NCBI RefSeq assembly: GCF_943736985.1
Contig: NZ_CALSFS010000001.1
Coordinates: forward strand, 372,001-436,000
Reading direction: 5' to 3'
Source of the DNA: Clostridium sp. Marseille-Q2269
GTDB taxonomy: Bacteria; Bacillota; Clostridia; Clostridiales; Clostridiaceae
DNA: 64,000 bases
Under the pieces are notes generated by a model that had not been told where the DNA came from, did no database searches, and was given only the letters and a program-made list of their open reading frames with translations. Made by a program: the position numbers and the translations under genes. This document shows positions 19,396-28,092 of this stretch, one piece after another. How positions within the stretch are numbered: the first letter of the stretch is position 1; each line of letters starts with the position of its first letter.

Positions 19396-19861
19396 TTCTT
19401 AAAATAAGAGCATGTATTGTCACATATATGTCCTTATATTAGTAAAAACTATTTTAAAAGTTTTTACTAATATAAGCTCTTTTGTACATATTTAATATAA
19501 AAATTATTTATTGTATTTTTACATGATATGATTTTACAACAATTTCATATTATAGACTTCTAATACTCCCCAACTTTACCTTAAACTTTATTAAATAGAT
19601 ACATACTTATTATTTATATTTTAAATATATAAGTGCATACTAATTATATATTTGTTTTTATATAGTTTTTTATTCATGTAATGAAAATTCATATTAATTT
19701 ATGTTACAATTAATGTAAATTATATTAATTTGTACTTTATTAACTCTTTATATTGTTTTTTATTACTTTTGTTTAACTGAATATTTTATTTTAACCTATT
19801 ATTTGATTAAAATAAAATATAACTATAATTAAATAAATTCATTTTGTTAAGGAGGATTTAT
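19396..19861. other. Intergenic region upstream of the nitroreductase
   Basis: This 466-base spacer contains the terminator at 19433-19476 and otherwise only AT-rich promoter-like sequence. No gene is visible. A 13-base match, GTCACATATATGT, at 19419-19431 repeats the one upstream of the cold shock gene. Confidence 0.4.
19433..19476 (+). terminator. Terminator after the hypothetical gene
   Basis: A perfect 17-bp stem (CTTATATTAGTAAAAAC and its complement) with a ten-base loop is followed by CTCTTTTG. Confidence 0.85.
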
Positions 19862-20413
19862 ATGAACACTGTATTAGAAACTATAAAAAACAGAAGAAGC
19901 ACCAGAGGTTATAAGTCTGAACAAATAAAAGAAGAAGAACTTCAATGCATATTAGAAGCTGGTATCTACGCTCCTTCTGGTTGTAATAATCAATCTTGGA
20001 ACTTTACTGTTATCCAAAACAGAGAGCTAATTACAACTATGAGCAACATTGCTAAAGAAAAACTTAAAGATTCTCCAAATGAAAACTTTAGAAATATGGG
20101 CAACAATGAGAAACTTGATTTAACTCATGGCGCACCTACTTTAATCGTAGTATCTGGACAAGAAGGAAATTATTCTCCTCTAGTTGATTGTTCTGCTGCT
20201 ATAGAAAATATGTTAATTGCTGCTGAAAGCTTAAACATAGGTTCTTTATGGATAGGTCTTATTTCATTAGCTTTCGAAAATAAAGAAATCCTTGAAAAAC
20301 TAAATATACCTAATGGATATAAACCTTATTTTGGAGTAGCCTTTGGTTATAAAAATGTAAGTGATGCTAGAGCCCCAAAGAGAAAGGGAAACGTTATAAC
20401 TTACATAAGATAA
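19862..20413 (+). CDS. Nitroreductase-family flavoprotein
   Basis: This 183-residue FMN-dependent oxidoreductase has the family's N-terminal IKNRRSTRGYKSEQI motif, an APSGCNNQSWNF FMN-binding segment near residue 40, and LIAAESLNIGSLWIG in the second half. It would reduce nitro compounds, quinones or other acceptors with NAD(P)H in the cytosol. The substrate is not deducible. The start is the ATG at 19862, directly after AAGGAGG. The upstream six-codon extension overlaps the ribosome binding site. It is monocistronic. Confidence 0.9.
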   Translation: MNTVLETIKNRRSTRGYKSEQIKEEELQCILEAGIYAPSGCNNQSWNFTVIQNRELITTMSNIAKEKLKDSPNENFRNMGNNEKLDLTHGAPTLIVVSGQEGNYSPLVDCSAAIENMLIAAESLNIGSLWIGLISLAFENKEILEKLNIPNGYKPYFGVAFGYKNVSDARAPKRKGNVITYIR

Positions 20414-20476
20414 GGAAATTAGGACGTAACAGAAAATTAAAGGATAAAAATTAAAACAAGAAATATTTATTAAACA

Positions 20477-20527
20477 GGGACAGTCTATTAAATTCAGTTA
20501 AAAAACTAATTTATAATAAACTGTCCC
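20477..20527 (+). terminator. Terminator after the nitroreductase gene
   Basis: GGGACAGT and ACTGTCCC form an eight-bp GC-rich stem around a 35-base AT loop and are followed by ATTTTCTTTTT. Confidence 0.7.
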
Positions 20528-20623
20528 ATTTTCTTTTTAAATATAAACATTTGTATATACGAATAAATTTATTTAAACTGTATTCTTATTTCAATTTTAA
20601 AATACTTCTTAACAATTTATATA

Positions 20624-21001
20624 TTATTTTAAAACATAGTTAGCCAGTACACTTTGAAGCTCATATATATTTAAGCTACTATTAAATTGCTTTTCTATTG
20701 GTAGTTGAGTTCCTGAAATCCATATTTTAAGTTCTGCATCTAAATCAAAGTTTCCTGCAGTTTCTATACTAAAATGTGTTATAGATTTATATGGTATAGA
20801 ATGATATTCTATTTTCTTACCTGTCATTCCCTGCTTATCTACTAAAACTAATCTTTTATTTGTAAAAATAAACATATCTCTAATTAGCTTGTAAGCTCTT
20901 TCTACTTTTTCATTATCAGCTAATATATCTTCATAATCTTTCTCTATGTCTGCTACATTAACCTCTGAGGCATTTCCCATTAACCCGTTAAATAATCCCA
21001 T
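20624..21001 (-). CDS. Bacterial PH-domain protein (PF08000 type)
   Basis: This 125-residue protein matches the single bacterial pleckstrin-homology domain family. Marks are a helical start, RDMFIFTNKRLVLVDKQGMTGKKIEYHSIPYKSITHFSIETAG, and an LKIWISG strand. Members assemble into rings, but their function is unknown. No signal peptide or membrane segment is present, so it is probably cytosolic. An AGGAGGACAG ribosome binding site precedes the start. It stands alone. Confidence 0.85.
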   Translation of the reverse strand: MGLFNGLMGNASEVNVADIEKDYEDILADNEKVERAYKLIRDMFIFTNKRLVLVDKQGMTGKKIEYHSIPYKSITHFSIETAGNFDLDAELKIWISGTQLPIEKQFNSSLNIYELQSVLANYVLK

Positions 21002-21210
21002 TTCTGTCCTCCTAAATCTAATTTAAATCATATTTTATAAAAGAATCTAAATTAATGATACTATTTTTTTTTATCTTGCACAACTATTTCCTATATTATA
21101 ACATAGCGAAAAACTAAAATATAATTATATATTATTTTACATTTTTATAAAATATATTGATTATAAATATCCCATCTACTATTTAAAACAATGATTGAAA
21201 AAATATTATA

Positions 21211-22578
21211 TTATGATACTTCATCATGATTATTTAGTGTAGACTTCAATGAATTAGATACTTTTAAATTTTTCTTTTTCATATAGTTATATATTGGTAT
21301 TCCTATTAAAGTTATTACTATGCCGCAAATAGCATATAATGTATTTGTTATTAGCGTACTTATTATTATATAAACACTACCTATTATACCTATAAGAGGT
21401 ATTATTGGATACAGTGGTACCTTATAAGGTCTTTCTAAATGCTTAAATTTAGTTCTCAAAACAAATATACCTACTACTGTCATGGTAAAGAATAGCCATA
21501 ATACGAACATCACTAAATCTGTTAATATATTAAAAGATCCTGATAGTACATATAAACAAGCTAATACTGCTTCAAATATAAATGCATTTACTGGAGTTCC
21601 TGATTTTTTATGAACTCTACTAAAAAAGTTGCTAAAAGGTATAATGTTGTCTTGAGACATAGCTAAGGGTATCCTGACTCCTGTCATCAAGTAACCATTT
21701 AAAGCTCCAAATATAGCAATTAATATACCTGCTGAAATAATTTTTGCTCCTGTACTTCCTAGTAGCACTACTGCTGCATCTGAAGCTGGCTTTTCAGAGG
21801 CTATTATTGCATCCATAGGTATTATCTTAATTAGAGCTAAATTTATAAGCACATATACTATTATAGTAGTACCTAATCCTATTATTATAGATCTTGGTAA
21901 ATCTTCTTTTGGATTTTTAAGTTCTCCTGCCATATTGCCTACACTTATCCATCCATCATAAGCCCATAAGGTTCCTAAAAGAGCTGCTCCAAATCCAGAT
22001 ATAGTACTTGAGGAACTAATATCTAATGTAATTCCTTTTGCTGTCCCCTTTATAAATCCTAAAGCTATTATAGCAATTATAGGTATTAATTTAGCAATGG
22101 TCATTATACCTTGCATTTTACTTACTAATTTAGTGGATATAATATTTAAAATCATAATAAATACTATAAAAGCTATGGCTAAAATCTTTTGCTCTGTGGC
22201 TGTTAAAGGTATAAAACTAGTAATCTGTGTAGAAAGTATTATAGCTAGAGCTGCTGCTGATCCTGGCACATAAATAATTGATTGAACCCAGCCTAATAAG
22301 AATGCAGCTTTTTCTCCATATAATTCTTTAATATAAACAAATATTCCTCCTGTTTTAGGAATAGCTGCTGCAATTTCTGCCACTGTAAGGCCAGAAGCTA
22401 AAGTAATTATTCCACCAACTAGCCAAGCTACTACACCTAAGGTAGGTGAACCAGCATTTTTAAAGACAATAGCTGGTTTAAAAAATATACCTGATCCTAT
22501 AACCATCCCTATAACTATAGCTATGGCATCAAATAATCCTAAGTTTTTTTGTAGTTTTTCTTCTTTTGCATTTGTCAT
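21211..22578 (-). CDS. APC-family amino acid permease under glycine riboswitch control
   Basis: This 455-residue integral membrane amino acid/polyamine/organocation transporter has 12 hydrophobic segments. Segment 1 contains the signature GMVIGSGIFFKPA (residues 21-33), and YIKELYGEKAAFLLGW lies near residue 90. It resembles the SteT/YfnA branch, which exchanges small neutral amino acids. An AGAGGGGGAAAA ribosome binding site precedes the ATG. The tandem glycine riboswitch in its leader (22770-22958) indicates that glycine controls its expression. This supports glycine or a related small amino acid as substrate, though direction of transport is not shown. Confidence 0.9.
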   Translation of the reverse strand: MTNAKEEKLQKNLGLFDAIAIVIGMVIGSGIFFKPAIVFKNAGSPTLGVVAWLVGGIITLASGLTVAEIAAAIPKTGGIFVYIKELYGEKAAFLLGWVQSIIYVPGSAAALAIILSTQITSFIPLTATEQKILAIAFIVFIMILNIISTKLVSKMQGIMTIAKLIPIIAIIALGFIKGTAKGITLDISSSSTISGFGAALLGTLWAYDGWISVGNMAGELKNPKEDLPRSIIIGLGTTIIVYVLINLALIKIIPMDAIIASEKPASDAAVVLLGSTGAKIISAGILIAIFGALNGYLMTGVRIPLAMSQDNIIPFSNFFSRVHKKSGTPVNAFIFEAVLACLYVLSGSFNILTDLVMFVLWLFFTMTVVGIFVLRTKFKHLERPYKVPLYPIIPLIGIIGSVYIIISTLITNTLYAICGIVITLIGIPIYNYMKKKNLKVSNSLKSTLNNHDEVS

Positions 22579-22769
22579 ATGATTTTCCCCCTCTTCAACA
22601 CTTGCTTAATAATATGTGGTAACCCTTTAACAGGTCATTATATAAGTTGAATTTTTAAGTAGGCTATATATTAATTAAGATCTCATAGATTTTGTATTAT
22701 ATTTATCCATAAAAGCACAAAAGAACAGTGATAAATTCTATTTATTTGCATAGCAAACAAAGCTAAATT

Positions 22770-22958
22770 TACCTTCTGTCCTTTTATCTGAAAGCTACCC
22801 TATTGAACAAAACATAGGTTTCTTCTTTGATGCTGTATTTAAACAATCTCTCCAGAGTAGTGTCCGATTATTATATTGAACCTGAAAGCTTCAGAATAGG
22901 ATTTTAGCATTTCCCACTCCTTTCTTCTTCGGTTATTATAAAAATATCTCCAATAATC
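22770..22958 (-). ncRNA. Tandem glycine riboswitch (gcvT type)
   Basis: On the minus strand two aptamers follow one another. Aptamer 1 (22958-22866) is closed by GATTATT pairing with AATAATC. It contains GGAGA, ACCGAAGAAG and GAAGCTTTCAGG, and ends in GGACAC. Aptamer 2 (about 22857-22774) contains CTCTGGAGAGA, a GAAGAAA junction, AGCTTTCAG, ATAAAAGGACAGA and a TCTG/CAGA closing pair. These conserved blocks and the short linker match the two-aptamer glycine riboswitch class. It lies about 190 bases before the permease start. An expression platform is not obvious. Confidence 0.9.
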
Positions 22959-23037
22959 TTCATTCACATATAATTAAATTTTTAATTATATTAACAAAAA
23001 CATTTTATCATGTAATACATCATGTTTCAACATAAAT

Positions 23038-24078
23038 CTACTCTATAAAAGATAATGTTTTCATAAATCTGTCTTTTCCTATTATAGTATTAGGGAAAAT
23101 GTTTATAGCATTTTCCTTAAAATTCTCTGGATCCATTAAAGCTGGACTAAAATGTGTTAGAATAAGTTCTTTTACTCCAGCTCTAACAGCTAAATCAGCA
23201 CTTTCTATAAAAGTCATATGTTTATTTTTTATAGCTTTATGTAAGTCTTCATTATGACCATAAGTTCCTTCACATATAAACAAATCGCTATCTTCTATAA
23301 AATTTATTATGGATTCTACAGGTCTTGTATCTGTGATATAGCTTAATTTTATCCCTCTACGATTTCTTCCCATAACCATATCAGAAGTATATTTTACCCC
23401 CTCATAAATTAAATTTTCTCCTTTTTGCAGTTTACTCCATAGAAATTTAGGCACGTTATTCTTTTCTGCTTTTTCTAAATTAAATTTGGCTTTTCTATTA
23501 ATATAAAAACTATATCCTATGCAAGGACAAGAATGTTCTAGTTCTAATGTAGAGATTTTTATATCATAATCTAATGTATCTTCATTCTTTTTATACTCAT
23601 TACTAAAGGTATTTTCATTTTCTATAGTTTTATTAAAATCATGGTTATTTATAAAATTATCAATATTTTGTGTTTTAAATACTTCCATACTGTCATTAAT
23701 CCATTTTATTTTTAATGAATTTTTAGGATTCTCTATTATATTTATATCATAGGGTAAATAGGGCACTATAATTCTAAGAGAACTTATTACTTCTTTTATA
23801 CCTTCTGGCCCTATAATGGTTAAAGTCTCTCTTCTACCACTATTGCCAATAGTAGCTAAAAGACCAGGTAATCCAATTATATGGTCTCCATGTACATGAG
23901 TTATACATATAATATCTATAGTTTTAAATCCCCATCCTACCATTTTCATAGATACCTGAGTTCCCTCACCACAATCTATAAGCAACTTTCTTCCTCTATA
24001 ATTTATAAGAAGAGAAGACAAAAACCTATCTGGAGTTGGCATACCACCTCCACAGCCTAACAAAACTAAATCTAACAT
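23038..24078 (-). CDS. rnz: Ribonuclease Z (tRNA 3' endonuclease)
   Basis: This 346-residue metallo-beta-lactamase-fold enzyme cleaves 3' trailers of tRNA precursors. The zinc motif HVHGDH is at 61-66, with LLGCGGGMPTP at the start, EGTYGHNEDLHKA and KELILTHFSPA in the C-terminal half. It is about 35-40 residues longer than typical bacterial RNase Z. The extra length lies around residues 130-180, a charged Asn/Glu-rich insertion. An AGGAGGAATAG ribosome binding site precedes the ATG. It is monocistronic. Confidence 0.93.
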   Translation of the reverse strand: MLDLVLLGCGGGMPTPDRFLSSLLINYRGRKLLIDCGEGTQVSMKMVGWGFKTIDIICITHVHGDHIIGLPGLLATIGNSGRRETLTIIGPEGIKEVISSLRIIVPYLPYDINIIENPKNSLKIKWINDSMEVFKTQNIDNFINNHDFNKTIENENTFSNEYKKNEDTLDYDIKISTLELEHSCPCIGYSFYINRKAKFNLEKAEKNNVPKFLWSKLQKGENLIYEGVKYTSDMVMGRNRRGIKLSYITDTRPVESIINFIEDSDLFICEGTYGHNEDLHKAIKNKHMTFIESADLAVRAGVKELILTHFSPALMDPENFKENAINIFPNTIIGKDRFMKTLSFIE

Positions 24079-24237
24079 GCTATTCCTCCTAGTTCTTGAT
24101 TGTAAAATATATTTTTATAATCTTTAATATTTCCTTCATTTTATTTTTAATAATCATAATTATTAGTATTTTATATTATCTTTACCTACTTATATTTTAA
24201 TCTATATTCCTTATAATTATTTTTAAAATAAAACATA

Positions 24238-24281
24238 AGGAATAGATAATTATAAAAAACTATATAATAATATCTATTCCT
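24238..24281 (-). terminator. Terminator after the M14 peptidase gene
   Basis: The arms AGGAATAGATA and TATCTATTCCT form a perfect 11-bp stem with a 22-base AT loop. On the minus strand TATGTTTTATTTT follows. Confidence 0.75.
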
Positions 24282-24305
24282 CTATAGTGCTCATATTAAT
24301 GACTG

Positions 24306-25577
24306 CTAAACAATAGGCGCTAATAAAAGTATTTCTATATTGTCTTTATATATTTCATCAAATTGGCTTATAGGCAATTGATTCTCTCCTTTTCCTACCT
24401 CTATAGTATAGCCAGGTCTTATATAATGGGATATGAACCAATCTTTATATCCTGCATATGATGCTATTCCAGTAGTTTCTTCCAATTCATATCCACTTAC
24501 TTTTGAAAATAATTCACCTATTTCTCTTGCATCTTTTGGAACTATGTCTCTATATGTCCAATATATCACTTCTCCTTGACTGTGGTACGCTAATACTAAT
24601 CTAAAATTATGCTTCCTTGTAAAATCAGCTACAGCTCTACTTTCAGGTTCTGATTGCGGATAAGGGCCCCCATATCTAGTAGGCCCTGGACCATAAACTC
24701 CATAAGATTCTTCTGCCATTTTAGATTCATACCAAGAAGCATTGTAATTATGATTTAAGTCTACGCCTCTTATATTTGCTTCCCAATCCTGTGAAAAATT
24801 TGTACTTCCATTATTCCATTTTATTAAATCATTATAATAAGGGTTATTCCTTTGAAGCCCATTTATAACTAAATCTACTCCATCTGGATTTACCATTGGC
24901 ATTATATAAATACTACTTTTATTCCATATATCTTCTATGTTGTACCCTTTTATTTCTCCATTTTCACTATAAGCTCTAGAAAAATCTTCAATAAATTTCA
25001 TAAGCAATGGTGTGGTTATCCATTCTAATGCGTGGTGGGATCCATTATAAAACACCTCATTAGGACCACTGCCTAATTTTATATAATATAAATTTTTCCC
25101 TAGAACACTTCTACCTGCTACTCCTACCTCTATAAAAGGATATCTTGCTTTCAAGGCTCTTATATCATTTTCCATAATTTCATAAGTATAATCAATATTA
25201 GTATCTACTATATTAATACCTATTGGAACTACAATTTTATTACCTATTATAAGATTATTAGGATTTATATTAGGATTAGCAGTAATTATTTTATTTGCAG
25301 TTGTATAGTATCTTCTAGCTATATTATATAAAGTATCTCCAGGCTTTATAGTATAAGTATTATATCCTAACATAAACTTGTTCAACACCTCATAAGTTTT
25401 AGGTCCCACAATTCCATCTACAATTAATCTATTGTTTTGTTGAAATCTTTTAACTGCATCTTCTGTTATATTTCCAAATATTCCATCTATTACTCCTAGA
25501 TTATAGCCTATTTTTTTAAGTACTGCTTGAATTTTTTTTACATCTGATCCCCTATCACCTTTTTTTAAAACTGTCAT
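24306..25577 (-). CDS. M14 peptidase with PG-binding and LysM domains
   Basis: This 423-residue protein has three modules. A peptidoglycan-binding domain type 1 (about 4-65) comes first, then a LysM domain (about 74-120, YTIKPGDTLYNIARRYY), then an M14 zinc carboxypeptidase domain (about 135-423). Zinc and catalytic residues appear in GSHHALEW (His, Glu), VLAYHSQGE (His) and YTIEVGKGE (catalytic Glu). The layout resembles gamma-D-glutamyl-L-diamino acid endopeptidase I of endospore formers, which cleaves peptidoglycan stem peptides. No signal peptide is seen, which fits an enzyme acting within the sporulating or germinating cell (inference). The start follows GAGGTGA. Confidence 0.92.
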   Translation of the reverse strand: MTVLKKGDRGSDVKKIQAVLKKIGYNLGVIDGIFGNITEDAVKRFQQNNRLIVDGIVGPKTYEVLNKFMLGYNTYTIKPGDTLYNIARRYYTTANKIITANPNINPNNLIIGNKIVVPIGINIVDTNIDYTYEIMENDIRALKARYPFIEVGVAGRSVLGKNLYYIKLGSGPNEVFYNGSHHALEWITTPLLMKFIEDFSRAYSENGEIKGYNIEDIWNKSSIYIMPMVNPDGVDLVINGLQRNNPYYNDLIKWNNGSTNFSQDWEANIRGVDLNHNYNASWYESKMAEESYGVYGPGPTRYGGPYPQSEPESRAVADFTRKHNFRLVLAYHSQGEVIYWTYRDIVPKDAREIGELFSKVSGYELEETTGIASYAGYKDWFISHYIRPGYTIEVGKGENQLPISQFDEIYKDNIEILLLAPIV

Positions 25578-25636
25578 AAAATCACCTCATAGCATTATAT
25601 GATTTTATAAGCTTACAAGTGAAATATATAAATAAT

Positions 25637-25670
25637 AAGGATTAACACTAACTTATAAATGCTAATCCTT
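25637..25670 (-). terminator. Terminator after the DUF134 gene
   Basis: AAGGATTA and TAATCCTT form an eight-bp stem with an 18-base loop between the DUF134 gene and the M14 peptidase gene. The T-tract is short. Confidence 0.55.
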
Positions 25671-25687
25671 GCTTTTCAAATTATTAT

Positions 25688-26161
25688 TTACTTATTATTA
25701 GTTTTCTCGTATTGATCTTCTCTATTTTGACCCTTACACCATCTTCTACAAAAATGTGCTTTCTTGTTACATATTACTTTTTCTGAACCACACTTAGGAC
25801 ATAAATGTCTATCTTGTTCATAATTTATTTCATAAATTTCTCCACAGTCCATACATTTTAATTTACATATCTTAGTGGTATAATGCCCTCCACTTATTTT
25901 TATAGCTTTTCCATTAGTTAAAGCTATAGCCACTTTTTTTCTAGCACTATCTATTATATTTTGAAAAGTTTGACGAGAGATTTGCATTCTTTCTGCACAT
26001 TGTTCTTGATTTAATTCCTCTATGTCTTTAAGCCTCATGGCTTCCAATTCTTCAACTTTTAATACTACTTCATGTATTTCACATTTAGGTATTCCCCAAG
26101 GCACAAAATAATTATTTTCCGGGAAAAATTCTACTCTTCTAAACTTTGTTGGTCTTGGCAT
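25688..26161 (-). CDS. DUF134/UPF0251 DNA-binding-like protein with zinc ribbon
   Basis: This 157-residue protein starts MPRPTKFRRVEFFPENNYF, the hallmark of the DUF134 family. It then has a sigma-factor-like helix-turn-helix (RLKDIEELNQEQCAERMQISRQTFQNII) and a C-terminal cysteine-rich zinc ribbon (KCMDCGEIYE, LCPKCGSEKV). It is presumably a transcription factor of unknown target. I start at the ATG at 26161 because AAGGAGGAAG precedes it. That ribosome binding site lies inside the end of the Fur-like reading frame, so the two genes overlap by 31 bases and were probably translationally coupled. Confidence 0.85.
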   Translation of the reverse strand: MPRPTKFRRVEFFPENNYFVPWGIPKCEIHEVVLKVEELEAMRLKDIEELNQEQCAERMQISRQTFQNIIDSARKKVAIALTNGKAIKISGGHYTTKICKLKCMDCGEIYEINYEQDRHLCPKCGSEKVICNKKAHFCRRWCKGQNREDQYEKTNNK

Positions 26162-26538
26162 TTGTCTTCCTCCTTGCATTTACTACATAACCCTAAAAAT
26201 AATATATTAATATCATAAATTTGTAAGTTTTCTCTATGTTCTATATTTCTATCTAAGTTCAGATATTGTAAATTCAAATTAATATTATTAATATCTATTA
26301 TACTATTACATTTTAAACATTTAAAATGTATATGCAAGGGTTTTTCACTAAATATTTTTATTTCGTAATAACTAATAGAGTTAATATTAAATTCCTTAAC
26401 TATACCTAGTATTTTAAAAAGTTTTACATTTTTATAAACTGTAGCAATTCCTATACTATATTCTTTAATTTCATCATATATTTCCTGGGCATTTAATTGA
26501 GTACAGCTTTCTAATAATAATCTTGATATTATCTTCTT
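26131..26538 (-). pseudogene. Broken Fur-family metalloregulator
   Basis: An open frame of 135 codons on the minus strand encodes most of a Fur-family protein. The order is LLLESCTQLNAQEIYDEIKE, IGIATVYKNVKLFKILGIV (winged helix), then HIHFKCLKCNSIID and a C-terminal CSKC zinc pair. No ATG, GTG or TTG with a ribosome binding site begins it. The frame is closed by a TAA where the first helix should be. An adjacent frame reads LKEDNIKI, like a normal Fur N terminus, so the gene seems to have lost part of its first helix and shifted frame. The sole TTG in frame would give only 68 residues without the DNA-binding domain. Confidence 0.7.
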
Positions 26539-26607
26539 TTAAGGATTTTACTAATACCTATAAAATTAAATCTAAAAAACAATGTAGCTTATAAAATTAA
26601 TTTATAA

Positions 26608-27234
26608 TTATAATGTATTATATTCCTCTAAAAAGCAAACATTATGAGCTATGCTATGAGCTTCCTTTGTATCATGGGTTACTATTATAGTTGTTGTTTT
26701 GTTTTTTTTCCAGATCTTTAAAAATTCACATATGATTTCGTGTTTAAGATTTAAATCTAGCCCCTTAAAAGGTTCATCCATAATGATAATTTCACTGTTA
26801 TAAGCAAAGGCTCTAGCTAAAGCTACTCTTCTTTTCATGCCTCCACTTAATTTTTCCAAAGTATAGTATTTATATTCCTTCAACTTAACTAAATCTAAAT
26901 ACTTGTCTATAATTTTTCCTATACATTTTGGAGTTGTATTTGACTTTAACACAAAAGCTATATTTTCATATACTGTAGCCCAAGGCAATAGTCTATCTTC
27001 TTGAAACATATAAGATATTTTCTGTTTTTTCATCATAATCTCACCACTATCTAAAGGTTCCAGCCCTGCCATAATATTTAATAACGTAGTCTTACCATAA
27101 CCAGAAGGAGCTAGAATAGCTGTTATCTTATTTTTTTCAATTTTTAAATTTAAATTTTTAAAAATTGTGTTATCTTTATAAGATTTACAAGCATTTATAA
27201 ACTGAATCTCATATATTGCATCATGTTTTTTCAT
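26608..27234 (-). CDS. ABC transporter ATPase, SsuB/TauB type
   Basis: This 208-residue ATP-binding subunit has Walker A APSGYGKTT (about 37-45), signature LSGGMKRRVALARA near 124, Walker B IIIMDEPFKGLD and H-loop VTHD. The family energises uptake of sulfonates, nitrate, thiamine precursors and similar compounds. It is shorter than most SsuB proteins because the C-terminal tail is brief. It is the third gene of a binding protein-permease-ATPase operon and starts 125 bases after the permease stop. The Fur-like remnant follows it. Confidence 0.88.
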   Translation of the reverse strand: MKKHDAIYEIQFINACKSYKDNTIFKNLNLKIEKNKITAILAPSGYGKTTLLNIMAGLEPLDSGEIMMKKQKISYMFQEDRLLPWATVYENIAFVLKSNTTPKCIGKIIDKYLDLVKLKEYKYYTLEKLSGGMKRRVALARAFAYNSEIIIMDEPFKGLDLNLKHEIICEFLKIWKKNKTTTIIVTHDTKEAHSIAHNVCFLEEYNTL

Positions 27235-27359
27235 AATTTTATCTCCATACTAAATAATTCTAGATTTAAATCAATCCAACTGAAAATTATAATATGTAAC
27301 ATTTCACTGTAAAATATATACATAATAATTAATATTACAAAGCTATACTATGTTTTAAT

Positions 27360-28082
27360 TTAAAACACTTTTCTAGCATAATATTTAAATATTTTTTCAA
27401 ATATAAGACTAAGCAAAACCACCACTATAGTCCAAGCAAACAATTGTTCTGTGGCTAAAGTTGCTTTTGCATTTAATAAATTTAGTCCTATAGAATACCT
27501 AGGAGTACTTAAAACTTCTGATGCTACACAAACTTTCCACCCTATTCCTAAACACATAAGTATTCCTGATATAATATAAGATTTTATAGAAGGAAAATAA
27601 ATTTCCGTTAATATATATCTATTTTTAACATTATATAAATTAGCCATGTGAATTAATTTTATATCTACAGACTTTATTCCTGATAAAATATTAGTATATA
27701 TTATAGGAAAACACATAAGTATGCTAGTAAATATGGCTACATTAGATGATTTAAACCACACTAAAGCTATTATTATAATAGACATCACTGGAGTTGCTTT
27801 TATAGTTGTTACTAGTGGCTCTAAGAATTCTTCCGCAAAATCATTTAATCCTGCCATTGAACCTAAGATAATACCTAATATTATAGATATCATAATGCCT
27901 ATAATTACCCTTGATATGCTTTTAAACACACTTATCCAGAAATATCTTTTTAATACAAGAATAATTAGTGTATTAAGTACATCTTTAGGATATGGAAGCA
28001 ATATTTCATTATTTATAAAAAGGGAGCTAAGCTCCCATACAAATATCCAAAATATTATTATTAAAACTTTTCTAATTAACAT
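27360..28082 (-). CDS. ABC transporter permease, SsuC/TauC type
   Basis: This 240-residue membrane protein has about six spans and the inner-membrane permease EAA-type loop around residues 160-185 (MANLYNVKNRYILTEIYFPSI). I start at the ATG at 28082, ten bases after the binding-protein stop and after AAGG. A longer frame extends to 28154, but it overlaps the binding-protein gene by 62 bases. It would form the channel for the lipoprotein and ATPase encoded on either side. The substrate is unknown. Confidence 0.87.
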   Translation of the reverse strand: MLIRKVLIIIFWIFVWELSSLFINNEILLPYPKDVLNTLIILVLKRYFWISVFKSISRVIIGIMISIILGIILGSMAGLNDFAEEFLEPLVTTIKATPVMSIIIIALVWFKSSNVAIFTSILMCFPIIYTNILSGIKSVDIKLIHMANLYNVKNRYILTEIYFPSIKSYIISGILMCLGIGWKVCVASEVLSTPRYSIGLNLLNAKATLATEQLFAWTIVVVLLSLIFEKIFKYYARKVF

Positions 28083-28092
28083 TAAAACAACC

